Assembly (NCBI GenBank): GCA_009701845.1
Contig: WLJI01000007.1
Span: 1 to 36,242, forward strand
Length of the DNA stretch: 36,242 nt
From: Actinomycetota bacterium
GTDB taxonomy: Bacteria; Actinomycetota; Acidimicrobiia; Acidimicrobiales; Microtrichaceae
Direction: 5' to 3'
Program-made: the position numbers and the translations under genes
Notes under the pieces: model-generated
Databases searched by the model: none
Told to the model about the DNA's origin: nothing
Seen by the model: only the letters and a program-made list of their open reading frames with translations
Shown: one piece after another, positions 26,929-35,788 of the stretch
Layout of the letters: every line of letters begins with the position of its first letter
How positions within the stretch are numbered: the first letter of the stretch is position 1

Positions 26929-27378
26929 GTGGATCGCTTGTTGCCAGCTGTACTTCTTGCAGCCTTTGTCATAGGGGTTGCGCTGCTCTTGCAACGCAAG
27001 AAACAAGCCTCGCCTACAGAGGCGATTACTGAGCACCGTGCACCTACTCACCTAGATCGTTCAGATTTTGACTTCCCAGAACGACCCTGGTTGGTCGTGG
27101 TCTTTACCTCAACCTCGTGTGACACCTGCGCCGATGTGTGGGCAAAAGCCACCGTGCTCGAGTCTGAGGAGGTGGCTGTTCAGCAGGTCGAGGCGCATGA
27201 ATCAGCGCAGCTCCATGAGCAGTACGCCATTACTGCAGTGCCCATCGTCGTTCTCGCTGGCGCCGACGGGGTAGTGCAGTCGTCGTTTCTCGGGCCGGTC
27301 TCTGCAACTCACCTGTGGGCTGCAGTAGCAGAACTCCGTAGCCCGGGAAGCGTTCCGCCGGGCTGTACTGAGCATTAG
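26929..27378 (+). CDS. Membrane-anchored thioredoxin-like protein
   Basis: A 149-residue protein with an N-terminal helix (LLPAVLLAAFVIGVALLLQRKK) and a thioredoxin fold. WLVVVFTSTSCDTC contains a CxxC (CDTC) in the place of WCGPC, and ITAVPIVVL supplies the cis-proline after beta-3. A thiol-disulfide role at the membrane is inferred. GTG 26929 places the start just before the helix; TTG 26893 would add 12 residues and is possible. It follows the DUF5719 gene by about 70 bases. The last codons, including the stop, are copied into the tandem repeat array that follows. Confidence 0.8.
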   Translation: MDRLLPAVLLAAFVIGVALLLQRKKQASPTEAITEHRAPTHLDRSDFDFPERPWLVVVFTSTSCDTCADVWAKATVLESEEVAVQQVEAHESAQLHEQYAITAVPIVVLAGADGVVQSSFLGPVSATHLWAAVAELRSPGSVPPGCTEH

Positions 27379-27512
27379 CTGTGAACCGCTAGCGGTGCTG
27401 ATCGCTAGCGGTGTTGAGCATTAGCTGTGAACCGCTAGCGGTGCTGATCGCTAGCGGTGTTGAGCATTAGCTGTGAACATCTAGAGGTGCTGATCGCTAG
27501 AGGTGTTGACCA
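27370..27512 (+). repeat. Three tandem 46-bp hairpin units between trx and ftsH
   Basis: Units at 27375-27420, 27421-27466 and 27467-27512 lie head to tail. The first two are identical and the third has a few changes. Each unit can form a hairpin: in unit 1, ACCGCTAGCG (27385-27394) pairs perfectly with CGCTAGCGGT (27403-27412) around the loop GTGCTGAT. Matching sequence starts at 27370, so the trx stop codon is part of the first copy. No spacers, so this is not a CRISPR. It fills the gap between the convergent trx and ftsH genes. Confidence 0.9.
27385..27412. terminator. Possible bidirectional terminator hairpin (unit 1 of three)
   Basis: A 10-bp GC-rich stem with an eight-base loop, lying between two convergent genes. 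The same hairpin recurs at 27431-27458 and, with mismatches, at 27477-27504. No U-tract follows, so a classic intrinsic terminator is not proven. Confidence 0.4.
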
Positions 27513-27516
27513 CTAG

Positions 27517-29607
27517 CTACGCGGTTTCTGGCCCAACGGTGCCCGGGTTATGAAACCCAGCAGGAGGAGCGGGCTGTGGCGCCGGCGGCGTTGCTGGAGG
27601 TGCTGCTGCGGGAATCGCTCCATCAGCAGGATTTTGATGTTGCTCGGTGCTGAGGTGCGCCGGAATCGGCGGGGGAGTGGCCGAGGCACCAACGGTCGCC
27701 ACAGGTGCTGCTGGTGCAGGCGAAGTTGTGGCCGGAGCGGACTCACCGTTCAGTGCCAAGGTAATCAAGCGGTTGACCTCATGGCCCGAGATCGTTTCTT
27801 GCTCTAGCAACCCGCGGGCGATGAGATCAAGGGCGTGGCGATGCTCGGTCATCAAATCGGTGCAACGCTCCTCGCCCTCACGAAGCATCCGTTCGACCTC
27901 ATCATCAATAAGACGCGACGTATCTTCAGAGAACTCGCGTTGTTGGCCGAAGTCCTCGCCAAGAAACACAGGGGAAGAGCCTCCCCATGCTCGAGGCCCA
28001 ACACGGTCACTCATACCGAACTCGGTCACCATGCGGCGAGCTCGCTCGGTAGACACCTGCAAGTCGTTGCTTGCTCCCGTTGAGCGATGATTGAAAACCA
28101 ATTTCTCTGCCACTCGGCCACCCATGGCAACCACGATTGATTCCTCAAGGTATTCGCGTGAGTAGGAATGACGTTCTTCTTCGGGAAGCTGCTGGGTGAC
28201 TCCGAGGGCCATGCCGCGGGGAAGGATCGTAACCTTGTGCACAGGATCGGCGTTCGGAAGGAGTGCCGCACAGAGTGCGTGACCAGCCTCGTGATAGGCA
28301 GTGATTTCCTTCTCACTGTCGGACAACACCATCGACTCGCGCCGCTGACCCATGAGTACGCGATCTCGAGCGTCTTCAAAGTCGTGCATCTCAACGATTT
28401 TTGCTCCACGTCGAACTGCAGTCAGTGCCGACTCGTTGACCAAGTTGGCCAAATCTGCACCCGACATTCCAGGAGTTCCTCGGGCTACGAGCGCTAAGTC
28501 AACTGAGTCGCTGAGCTTCTTGTGTTTCACGTGGACCTCAAGAATGGCCCGACGGTCGTCGAGTTCCGGAAGTGGCACGACAACTTGTCGATCGAAGCGG
28601 CCGGGCCGCAGGAGAGCTGAATCTAAAATGTCAGGACGGTTGGTGGCGGCGATCATGACTACTCCGTCGGTGCCCTCGAATCCGTCCATCTCTGAGAGCA
28701 TCTGATTGAGGGTTTGCTCACGCTCGTCGTGGCCGCCGCCCATGCCAGCTCCACGCTTGCGCCCCACCGAGTCGATCTCATCAATAAAGATGATCGCCCG
28801 TCCGTGCTTACGTGCAGACTCAAAGAGGTCGCGAACGCGAGATGCTCCAACACCGACAAACATCTCCATGAAGTCCGAGCCAGACACAGACAGGAAAGGC
28901 ACTCCGGCCTCACCAGCTACTGCTCGAGCAATGAGCGTCTTGCCGGTTCCGGGGGGACCCACTAGCAGCACACCCTTGGGGATCCGGGCACCAATTTCTA
29001 AGAAGCGCTCAGGTTCCTGCAAGAAGTCGACCACTTCTCGAATCTCTCGCTTCACGCCCTCGTAGCCAGCTACATCGGCAAAGAGCGTGGCTGGACGTTC
29101 CGTGGAGTAGGTCTTTGCGCGACTGCGACCGATGGACATAATGCCGCCCATCTGTCCCTGCGCACGACGTTGCATCCAAACAAAGAAGCCAATAATCAAC
29201 AGGATTGGCAGCATCAGGGGGATGATCTGCATCAGGAACCCAGCAGTAGGAGTGTCAAACTCCACAGCAACGTCTTTTTCATCCATAAGGATCAACAACT
29301 CAGGGGGCGGATCCGTTGGGCCAGTTGTAGTGAATGCCTCACCACTCTTCATCTCACCGGTGATGGTTGCATCAACGTTGTTCCAAGTGACGCTTTTGAC
29401 GTTTCCATCTTGGATTTCTTGGGTGAACTGCGTGTAGGGGATTGGTTCGGTTTTCTTCGAACTCAGTTGCAGCGCACTAATCACCACAAGACCCACAACA
29501 AGAACTAGGACCCAGACCAGCCAAGATGGCAGGTTGCTCGTGCGTCCGGTTGAACCCCCGGAACCGCCAGACCCGGATGGTGAAGTTTTATTTTGCTCAG
29601 CAGGCAT
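27517..29607 (-). CDS. ftsH: ATP-dependent zinc metalloprotease FtsH
   Basis: A 696-residue membrane AAA+ protease that extracts and degrades membrane and cytoplasmic proteins. Two transmembrane helices at about 27-47 and 123-145 flank a small periplasmic domain. AAA module: Walker A GPPGTGKT (217-224), pore MFVGVGASR (249-257), Walker B IIFIDEID (272-279) and the second region of homology [20 protein letters not shown]. Zinc site HEAGH (439-443), with the third acidic ligand near STGASNDLQ. The C-terminal 80 residues are Ala/Pro-rich, as in many actinobacterial FtsH proteins. TAGGCT lies six bases before ATG 29607, again the leaderless geometry. Confidence 0.97.
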   Translation of the reverse strand: MPAEQNKTSPSGSGGSGGSTGRTSNLPSWLVWVLVLVVGLVVISALQLSSKKTEPIPYTQFTQEIQDGNVKSVTWNNVDATITGEMKSGEAFTTTGPTDPPPELLILMDEKDVAVEFDTPTAGFLMQIIPLMLPILLIIGFFVWMQRRAQGQMGGIMSIGRSRAKTYSTERPATLFADVAGYEGVKREIREVVDFLQEPERFLEIGARIPKGVLLVGPPGTGKTLIARAVAGEAGVPFLSVSGSDFMEMFVGVGASRVRDLFESARKHGRAIIFIDEIDSVGRKRGAGMGGGHDEREQTLNQMLSEMDGFEGTDGVVMIAATNRPDILDSALLRPGRFDRQVVVPLPELDDRRAILEVHVKHKKLSDSVDLALVARGTPGMSGADLANLVNESALTAVRRGAKIVEMHDFEDARDRVLMGQRRESMVLSDSEKEITAYHEAGHALCAALLPNADPVHKVTILPRGMALGVTQQLPEEERHSYSREYLEESIVVAMGGRVAEKLVFNHRSTGASNDLQVSTERARRMVTEFGMSDRVGPRAWGGSSPVFLGEDFGQQREFSEDTSRLIDDEVERMLREGEERCTDLMTEHRHALDLIARGLLEQETISGHEVNRLITLALNGESAPATTSPAPAAPVATVGASATPPPIPAHLSTEQHQNPADGAIPAAAPPATPPAPQPAPPAGFHNPGTVGPETA

Positions 29608-29613
29608 ACCTAC

Positions 29614-29619
29614 AGCCTA
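29614..29619 (-). promoter_or_regulatory. Candidate -10 element of ftsH
   Basis: TAGGCT on the reverse strand is followed by six bases and the ftsH ATG. No clear -35 element is visible. The same spacing is seen at birA. Confidence 0.35.
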
Positions 29620-29752
29620 GAAGGAGTCGAGGCGTTCTCCCTAGCGTGATTACGAAGACTCTGAGAATGCTCTGCTGTTTAGGCAGTTATTCTGCAAATT
29701 TCTGCCCGAGCATCCGCAGTTTTGAACGCCATCACAAGTACGTTCGGCGTTC

Positions 29753-30040
29753 GTGAGCCGGAGCTGCGCCAGACCAACTTGTTCCCGTACCGCTGTTGCG
29801 ACCATGTCGTATGCCTATTCGGACGGGGTGGTTTGGCTAGAGCCGCTTCGGCCTGAGGCACACCCCATGGTCCACGACCTCTGTGCGCAACATGCTGACA
29901 ACGTGCGTGTGCCGCGGGGCTGGGAGTTGCGCAACGCCTTTGTAACTGAGGTGGCAACCGAACAGCTTGCGGCAGAGTCTCAGTCGCGTGGGTATCCGGA
30001 GTATCGAGGCCCTGACCAACTTGATTTGATCGGCGCCTAA
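29753..30040 (+). CDS. DUF3499 family protein
   Basis: A 95-residue protein matching DUF3499: CARPTCSRTAVATMSYAYSD near the N-terminus, then HDLCAQHADNVRVPRGWE. Cys5, Cys10, Cys44 and His47 could hold one zinc ion. Its function is unknown. In mycobacteria (Rv3258c) and streptomycetes, DUF3499 lies next to phosphomannomutase and whiB genes. Here it is divergent from ftsH and the expected metallopeptidase and WhiB genes are missing from the window. The GTG start at 29753 lies eight bases after TACGTT. Confidence 0.85.
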   Translation: MSRSCARPTCSRTAVATMSYAYSDGVVWLEPLRPEAHPMVHDLCAQHADNVRVPRGWELRNAFVTEVATEQLAAESQSRGYPEYRGPDQLDLIGA

Positions 30041-30046
30041 GTCAGC

Positions 30047-30052
30047 TATCCT
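30047..30052 (+). promoter_or_regulatory. Possible -10 element upstream of the CPBP gene
   Basis: TATCCT lies eight bases upstream of an ATG at 30061 that opens a nine-codon ORF. TTGATC at 30026-30031 would be a -35 with a short 15-base spacer. This is a weak call. Confidence 0.25.
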
Positions 30053-30086
30053 CCGCCACTATGCAGCAAACTGCTCGAAGGATGTT

Positions 30087-30824
30087 GTGATCGAGTTCGC
30101 AGAGAGTGGCCTACCCCAAGGTGATGAGGATCTGCGCTGGGGCCTCGGCGACGTAGCCATTGGCATATTCGCAAGCCTGATCCTCTCGGCAGTTTTGGGC
30201 AGCCTCGTGTTGGCCGCTGCTGGTTGGAAATCTTCCGCTGACACGCCCATCTGGGGTCTTGCATTGCTGCAAATACCCTTATGGGCGGGCTATTTGGGCG
30301 CCGTAGCGTTTGCCGGATCGAAGGGCCGCGGGGTCACGAGCGACTTTGGGCTGCGCATGCGAGCATTCGACGCTCCACTTGGCCTAGCAGCCGGCGTTTT
30401 CTGCCAACTTCTTCTGCTGCCACTGATCTACGCCCCGATCTTCTTTCTTACTGGTACTGACAACACAGAACTCTCCAAGCCTGCGGAACAGCTTGCGGAA
30501 CGCACTGATGGCAACTTCAGCTGGGTGCTGTTTGCATTGTTGGTGGGAATCTTGGCCCCAGTGGTTGAGGAACTGTTCTACCGAGGCCTTCTACTTCGAT
30601 CGCTCGAGAAGCGCCGAATGCCGATCTGGGCGGCAGTTCTTGTGAGCTCAATCGTTTTTGCAGGAATGCACCTGCAAGCACTTCAGTTTCCTGGATTGCT
30701 GCTCGTTGGCCTGCTCGCCGGAACCTTGGCGGCAGTGACTGGTCGTTTGGGGCCATCAATCTGGCTGCATATTGGCTTCAATATGACCACCGTTGTGGCC
30801 CTTTTCATGAATATGGGCACCTAA
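30087..30824 (+). CDS. CPBP family intramembrane metalloprotease
   Basis: A 245-residue polytopic protein with six or so hydrophobic helices. The ABI/CPBP signature is complete: EELFYRG (161-167, EExxxR), FAGMH with His195, and HIGFN (228-232). These residues form the intramembrane metal site of Rce1-like proteases. The substrate is unknown; bacterial members process peptides or act in membrane protein turnover. GTG 30087 has GAAGGA four bases upstream. The TGA of a nine-codon ORF (30061-30090) overlaps the start as GTGA. Confidence 0.9.
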   Translation: MIEFAESGLPQGDEDLRWGLGDVAIGIFASLILSAVLGSLVLAAAGWKSSADTPIWGLALLQIPLWAGYLGAVAFAGSKGRGVTSDFGLRMRAFDAPLGLAAGVFCQLLLLPLIYAPIFFLTGTDNTELSKPAEQLAERTDGNFSWVLFALLVGILAPVVEELFYRGLLLRSLEKRRMPIWAAVLVSSIVFAGMHLQALQFPGLLLVGLLAGTLAAVTGRLGPSIWLHIGFNMTTVVALFMNMGT

Positions 30825-30889
30825 AGTTTTTCGAAACTCCTCAACTGTTCGGGTCTTGCGCCGAATGGTGAAGTGTCCGGAACTAACGC

Positions 30890-30915
30890 ACGCGGTGGCA
30901 CAACACACACCGCGT
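30890..30915. promoter_or_regulatory. 8-bp inverted repeat between CPBP and the small CxxC gene
   Basis: ACGCGGTG (30890-30897) and CACCGCGT (30908-30915) form a perfect dyad with a 10-base loop, about 50 bases before the small-protein start. It could be an operator, a 5'-leader hairpin or a terminator for the CPBP gene; there is no U-tract. Confidence 0.4.
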
Positions 30916-30963
30916 TCTTCGCTCCGGTTTGACGAAAAAAACAGACCTGCTGGGAGTCCCTTT

Positions 30964-31158
30964 ATGACGAAGACCGAATGCCACCACGAACAAGTTGAAA
31001 TTGCGTTGACCATTGACGGCGCCAAGCTTTTCATGCGTTCCTGCTCAATCTGCGATGTCCGTAGCTGGCGTCGAGATGGCGAAGCAGTAGAACTCGATGG
31101 ATTGCTTCACGACATCAGCGAGGCCCCAACTCGGTACCGCCGGACCCTGACTGCCTAG
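30964..31158 (+). CDS. Small CxxC protein, possible zinc-binding, unknown function
   Basis: A 64-residue protein: a C6-H7-H8 cluster in TECHHE, then CSIC (27-30) followed by DVRSWRRDG, and a C-terminal LDGLLHDISEAP. The Cys/His pairs suggest one zinc ion and an arginine- and tryptophan-bearing surface. I recall similar short proteins in Actinobacteria but no named family. ATG 30964 has GGGAG seven bases upstream; the longer frame back to 30856 runs through the dyad and has no support. Confidence 0.65.
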   Translation: MTKTECHHEQVEIALTIDGAKLFMRSCSICDVRSWRRDGEAVELDGLLHDISEAPTRYRRTLTA

Positions 31159-31241
31159 GCGCTCATCTTTCTCTCGCAGCCCCCGCTCGCTTGGGTCACA
31201 TCATCCTGAGTCGCAAGTAGTGACTGCCTCTGCTGTCTCAG

Positions 31242-31247
31242 TAACCT
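31242..31247 (+). promoter_or_regulatory. Possible -10 element of the 31305 gene
   Basis: TAACCT lies about 58 bases before ATG 31305 in a 146-base gap. AGTGAC 17 bases upstream is a poor -35. The gap shows nothing else I can name. Confidence 0.25.
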
Positions 31248-31304
31248 GTGAAAATCGCGTGCCACCTGTCACGGGTTGAGGCCAATTTCGTGTCAGGATG
31301 AGTT

Positions 31305-34300
31305 ATGGATGAGATGCCCGCAACCGGGTCAGAACCGGGCGGTGGACAGCTAAGCGCAGACTCTGCTTCCCTTGATGGATCTCAAGAAGAGTCGTTCTCT
31401 GATGTCCTCACCGATGAAGCTGCTCTCAGCGGTGAGCAGGTCTCCGCCACTGGGCGAGCTCCGGCCGAGACTGATCGCATGATTGCTCTAGATGATCCAG
31501 AGAACTCGGGAGCAAACCTTGCTAAATGGGTGTCCTGGGGCATCGTTGCCACATGCTGCGCCATCGTGTTCATATCGCTTGATCCGCGTCTGATTCTGCA
31601 GAACACAACTGCCACCGGCGGCGATATGGGTGCCCATGTTTGGGGACCACGCTTCCTAGCCGATCACCTTTTGCCACAGTTCCGTTTGTCTGGCTGGACT
31701 CAAGACTGGTATGCCGGATTCCCTGCCTATGTGTTCTACATGGTGGTTCCATCGCTGTTTGTGCTCTGGCTCTCCTACGGCCCGCCCATTTGGCTCAGCC
31801 CACTTCTCCTAGCACTGCTGGGGTTCGGCGTATGGAAACTCAAGCCACGCCTTCCCGAGGCATGGATGCGAACGGCTATGTGGATCGCAACGGTGTTCAT
31901 AGCGGTCTTGCTCGTACCGATTCCCTACAACATTGCCTTCAAGCTGGTCACCGTCTCTGGCATGGTGACCTTGCCCATTGCTGCGTACTGCCTAGCCAAG
32001 GCCGCTCGCGTCGCCTTCCCCGGCCCGCCGCTTATTGCCATGGCGTCTTTGGGGTTTATCTACGACAAGGGATTCACCATCCTCGGCGGAAACGGCGCCT
32101 CCACCTTGGCCGGCGAATTCGCATTTTCTGTCTCCCTGACGCTTGCCGTTCTGTATCTGGCTGTCATCTTCAAAGGCGTGCGCACGGGACGCGATCGGGC
32201 GCTCGGCGCAACGCTGCTGGCGCTCACCATCCTGTGTCACTTGATTCCAGCGATCTTCGCTGGCATTGCAACCATCCTCATCTTGTTGTTCTTGCGCAGA
32301 GAAGACCGCACGCCATGGTGGGATGCAACGAAAGTGGGGCGTTGGGTCGCTGGGGTGCTGGTTGTCCTCACGCTGTTCACCCTGATCTCTGACTCGAATC
32401 TTCCCGTGCTGAATCAACTGAGGGACTTGCCTGGCGCCTCGGTCTGGTTCCCCTCACAATGGTGGTTCCCCGGACTCGCAACGTTTGCCGCGATTGCGCT
32501 GTTTACTGGGTTCGAGCCGCGTTTTCTTCCCTGGCTGAAGCAGCGTCTGGCATGGATCCCTGCAGCGGTTGCGGTCGTCCTTGGCGGGGTCATGGTTGCG
32601 ATGTGGTCCACATGGTGGGTCCTGGTGCTGGTTCTGCTAGCGCTAGCAATTGCGTTCTTTGTAGGCATTGACACACGCCTCGGCAAGTGGATTCTGCTAG
32701 TAGGCCCCGTGGGTGGGCTCTTGACTGGCTTCTGGTCGTTGCCCTTCTTAGGAAACAGCGCCTACATGAACGACATGGGCTGGGAGAAGTACACCAAGTA
32801 CTCCGATTACCTCCTTGCCATTCCCGAGCTTGACTCGGGCGGTATGCCCTATCGGAATCTGGTGTTTGCCCTAGCCGGACTTGGCTTGTTGCTCTCACTC
32901 ATTCAACGAGTTCGCTTCGGGTGGTTCCTAGGTCTCACCATCTTGGTAGTCGCTTGGACTTTCCGGTACTTCCCTCAGTATCGGCTCTGGAATGCCCGAC
33001 TATTGCCTTTCTACTACTTGGCGTTCTACCTCTTAGCCGGTCTTGCATTGGCTCTGATCATCAGGTCGATCTCTCTTGCTGTTCAAGACATGACTCATCG
33101 ACGAGAAGAGCCGATGATGGTCGCAGTTGTTGGAACTTTTGTTGTTGTATTTATCTTCCTAGTCGGCTTGCTCGGAGCCTTCCGCGTACTGCCCGGGGGA
33201 GCGCTCGTTGCAGATCCGGGCCGGCCTACCTCTACGGTCTATCGCTGGGGTGGAATCAATTTTCAAACGGCAATAGTCAATGACTGGGCCAGATGGAACT
33301 ATGCCGGGCTCGAAGGTAAAGATGCATATCCAGAGTTCATCGGGATCATGAACATGATGGAGGACGTCTCCGCCGAGAACGGTTGCGGCCGGGCATTTTG
33401 GGAGTACGACAGCGGGCTAAATCGGCACGGTACGACCATGGCACTGATGCTGTTGCCCTATTACACAGATGGCTGCGTAGGATCGATGGAGGGGCTGTAC
33501 TTCGAGGCTTCTTCGACCACGCCATTTCACTTCCTGACTCAATCCGAGCTGTCTACCGCACCCTCGCGGGCTCAACGAGAACTCCCGTACAACAGCTTCA
33601 ACATTAGTGAGGGCGTTTCACACCTTCAGCTACTTGGGGTCAAGTACTACATGGCCACAACCCCTGCTGCGATTGCGGCTGCAAAGACTGAATCTCGCCT
33701 TACGCAGGTTGCCAACGAGACCTTCACCTACTCAGATACGGCAGGCACTCCGCAAACAACCAATTGGGCAGTGTTCGAGGTAGCTGACTCCGAACTTGTG
33801 GTGCCGCTAGAGAACGACCCCGTGGTTGTGACTGATGCTGATGATCACATCGACGGGTGGGTGTACTCCAAAGAGCGACTCCCTGCGACCGCGGCTCAGA
33901 TAGAAGCAGCAGTTCAGGGATCAAAGGCGCCCGGGCCTGCAGTTACTTGGTTCAATGACCCAACAAAGTGGGATGTCCTGCTCGCAACCTCCGGACCCGA
34001 GGACTGGCCACGAGCAACTGCTGCAGAAGCCTCGTCTCAGAAGCAACCAAACCCCCCAATCAAGGTGAGCAACATTGTCACGACTCAGGATTCAATTGAG
34101 TTCGACGTAGATAAAGTTGGCGAGCCAGTGCTGGTCAAAATCTCGTACTTCCCGAACTGGCATGCCAGTGGCGCCGAGGGCCCGTACCGTGTCAGCCCCA
34201 ACTTTATGGTCGTGGTTCCTACTGAGAAGCACGTGTCGATGGGGTATGGCTACAGCAAGTTCGACATTCTCGGCTACTTGGCAACCTTCTTTGGTCTGAT

Positions 34301-34496
34301 CGCTCTAGCTGGTCTCGCAGTGCTTGATCATCGTCGGAGAATTCGCGATGAAGACGACTCTGCCGACAAGACCTCAACAGACCCCGCTCCGGACTCAGAT
34401 TCGGATTCGGATTCAAGTCCGGCTGATGCTGATGCTGACTTGCGTGCAGATATCGAACCGGGTGCGGATGCCGAGCCCCTTTCGGTGGAGCCCTGA
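31305..34496 (+). CDS. Large polytopic membrane protein, GT-C-like (possibly PF10131 type)
   Basis: A 1063-residue protein. Residues 1-70 are acidic and disordered-looking. About a dozen hydrophobic helices span 73-650. The first external loop contains TGGDMGAHVWGPRFL and RLSGWTQDWYAGFP, similar to membrane proteins annotated as 6-pyruvoyl-tetrahydropterin-synthase-related (PF10131). Asp and His there are in the position of the catalytic acid of GT-C transferases. A 350-residue extracytoplasmic domain follows, then a last helix near 1000-1020 and an acidic DSDSDSDS/ADADAD tail. ATG 31305 has AGGA six bases upstream. The GtrA-GT2 fusion follows by 63 bases, consistent with a lipid-linked sugar donor. 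Its activity is inferred. Confidence 0.75.
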   Translation: MDEMPATGSEPGGGQLSADSASLDGSQEESFSDVLTDEAALSGEQVSATGRAPAETDRMIALDDPENSGANLAKWVSWGIVATCCAIVFISLDPRLILQNTTATGGDMGAHVWGPRFLADHLLPQFRLSGWTQDWYAGFPAYVFYMVVPSLFVLWLSYGPPIWLSPLLLALLGFGVWKLKPRLPEAWMRTAMWIATVFIAVLLVPIPYNIAFKLVTVSGMVTLPIAAYCLAKAARVAFPGPPLIAMASLGFIYDKGFTILGGNGASTLAGEFAFSVSLTLAVLYLAVIFKGVRTGRDRALGATLLALTILCHLIPAIFAGIATILILLFLRREDRTPWWDATKVGRWVAGVLVVLTLFTLISDSNLPVLNQLRDLPGASVWFPSQWWFPGLATFAAIALFTGFEPRFLPWLKQRLAWIPAAVAVVLGGVMVAMWSTWWVLVLVLLALAIAFFVGIDTRLGKWILLVGPVGGLLTGFWSLPFLGNSAYMNDMGWEKYTKYSDYLLAIPELDSGGMPYRNLVFALAGLGLLLSLIQRVRFGWFLGLTILVVAWTFRYFPQYRLWNARLLPFYYLAFYLLAGLALALIIRSISLAVQDMTHRREEPMMVAVVGTFVVVFIFLVGLLGAFRVLPGGALVADPGRPTSTVYRWGGINFQTAIVNDWARWNYAGLEGKDAYPEFIGIMNMMEDVSAENGCGRAFWEYDSGLNRHGTTMALMLLPYYTDGCVGSMEGLYFEASSTTPFHFLTQSELSTAPSRAQRELPYNSFNISEGVSHLQLLGVKYYMATTPAAIAAAKTESRLTQVANETFTYSDTAGTPQTTNWAVFEVADSELVVPLENDPVVVTDADDHIDGWVYSKERLPATAAQIEAAVQGSKAPGPAVTWFNDPTKWDVLLATSGPEDWPRATAAEASSQKQPNPPIKVSNIVTTQDSIEFDVDKVGEPVLVKISYFPNWHASGAEGPYRVSPNFMVVVPTEKHVSMGYGYSKFDILGYLATFFGLIALAGLAVLDHRRRIRDEDDSADKTSTDPAPDSDSDSDSSPADADADLRADIEPGADAEPLSVEP
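34397..34440 (+). repeat. In-frame hexanucleotide repeats encoding Asp-Ser and Ala-Asp runs
   Basis: GATTCG-like hexamers followed by GCTGAT-like hexamers encode DSDSDS and ADADAD near the protein end. Gains or losses would stay in frame, so they could change tail length without breaking the gene. Confidence 0.6.
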
Positions 34497-34559
34497 TCAC
34501 ATGGCCGCACCGAGCCCAGCCTGCTTTATCGCAGCCTTGATGACCTAAGGCCGACCGAC

Positions 34560-35747
34560 GTGGATCTGCTTCGCCGCTTTGCCCTCGTGGGTTTCATCGC
34601 AACTGCTGTTGACGTCCTGGCCCTCTTAGTTCTGCGCGAGCAGGTGGGCTTGGCGATTTGGCTTGCAGACTCACTAGCAGTTGCCCTAGCAACGGGTATC
34701 TCTTGGGTGCTTCATGGTCTTGTCTCTTTTCCCGATGACCCTTCTCGGCGCTGGTATCGCAGGCCTGCGGAGTATGTACGAGCATCGGCGTTCTCACTGC
34801 TAGCCGATGTTCTCGTGCTCTCCTTGCTCTACGAGCTCTTGCACCCCGAGTGGTGGGGCGCCCTGTTAGTCATCAAGCTGCCAGCACTGACGGTGGCATT
34901 TCTTGTGCGTCTCGTCACCTACCGCGAAGCAATGTTTGTCACCGTCCGACATGACCAGCGAGCACCTCACCCGCGTGCTCCCTCGGATGGCGAGGTGCGA
35001 CTTTCAGTGGTAGTCCCTGCATTTAAAGAGGCTGATCGGATTGCAGCTTCGGTGCAGCGAATCCGGTCGGCCCTTGCATCAGTTGACAATGATGGAGGGC
35101 TGCAAATCGTGGTGGTCGACGACGGGTCGCTCGATGACACTGCGGCCGAGGCCGAGCGCGGGGGAGCCGATCTGGTTCTCAAACAGGTTGTGAACGCAGG
35201 CAAAGGTTCTGCAGTGCGCGCTGGCGTCCTAGCGGCCACTGGCCGGGTGGTTGCTTTCACCGATGCAGACCTTTCGTACGCACCCGAGCAGATTCTGCAG
35301 CTGCTTGAGGGAGTGGAGGAAGGCTGGGATGTAGTCGTCGGCAGTAGGCAGCATGTTGATACTCAGACGGTGGTGAAGGCCGGACGTCTGCGAGAAGTTG
35401 GAGGCCGCATTATCAATGTCTTGACTGGCTTGGTTCTGCTTGGACGCTACCGAGACACACAATGTGGCCTGAAAGCTATGCGAGCCGATGTCGGGCGACT
35501 GATCTTCTCTCACGCCAAGATTGATGGCTTTGCTTTCGATGTTGAAGTATTTGCTCTTGTCGAGCGCTACCGACTCACGATGCACGAGGTGCCGGTAGAA
35601 GTCGAGAACTCCGAGCGTTCCACCGTCAACGTAGCGAGGGATGCATTCCGGCTGGTGCGAGACCTGTTTCGCATTCGGCGCTGGGGGCGCCTCGGCCAGT
35701 ATGAGGCCGACCCCAATGAGTTTCCCCCTACTGCAACGGCGGCATAG
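34560..35747 (+). CDS. GtrA domain fused to a dolichyl-phosphate-sugar-synthase-like GT2
   Basis: A 395-residue protein. Residues 1-125 are a GtrA-like domain with four hydrophobic helices (RRFALVGFIATAVDVLALLV at the start), thought to help move polyprenyl-phosphate sugars across the membrane. From about 147 there is a GT2 domain of the DPM1/Alg5 type: SVVVPAFKEADRI, DDGS (187-190), NAGKGSAVRAG, FTDADLSY with DAD (235-237) and DTQCGLKAM. The GT2 would make polyprenyl-phosphate glucose or mannose and the GtrA part flip it. The order is unusual, since GT2 usually precedes GtrA. GTG 34560 has TAAGG about 10 bases upstream. Phosphomannomutase follows. Confidence 0.88.
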   Translation: MDLLRRFALVGFIATAVDVLALLVLREQVGLAIWLADSLAVALATGISWVLHGLVSFPDDPSRRWYRRPAEYVRASAFSLLADVLVLSLLYELLHPEWWGALLVIKLPALTVAFLVRLVTYREAMFVTVRHDQRAPHPRAPSDGEVRLSVVVPAFKEADRIAASVQRIRSALASVDNDGGLQIVVVDDGSLDDTAAEAERGGADLVLKQVVNAGKGSAVRAGVLAATGRVVAFTDADLSYAPEQILQLLEGVEEGWDVVVGSRQHVDTQTVVKAGRLREVGGRIINVLTGLVLLGRYRDTQCGLKAMRADVGRLIFSHAKIDGFAFDVEVFALVERYRLTMHEVPVEVENSERSTVNVARDAFRLVRDLFRIRRWGRLGQYEADPNEFPPTATAA

Positions 35748-35788
35748 CGGTTCAAGGGGCAAGGTTTTGACCACTACGCTCAGTACCC

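Noticed and set aside
27370-27512. CRISPR array
   Set aside because: The repeats are directly adjacent without unique spacers and no cas genes are present.
31640-32392. 250-residue open frame on the + strand
   Set aside because: It lies in another frame of the GT-C-like gene and is Cys/His/Arg-rich, as expected for a shadow frame.
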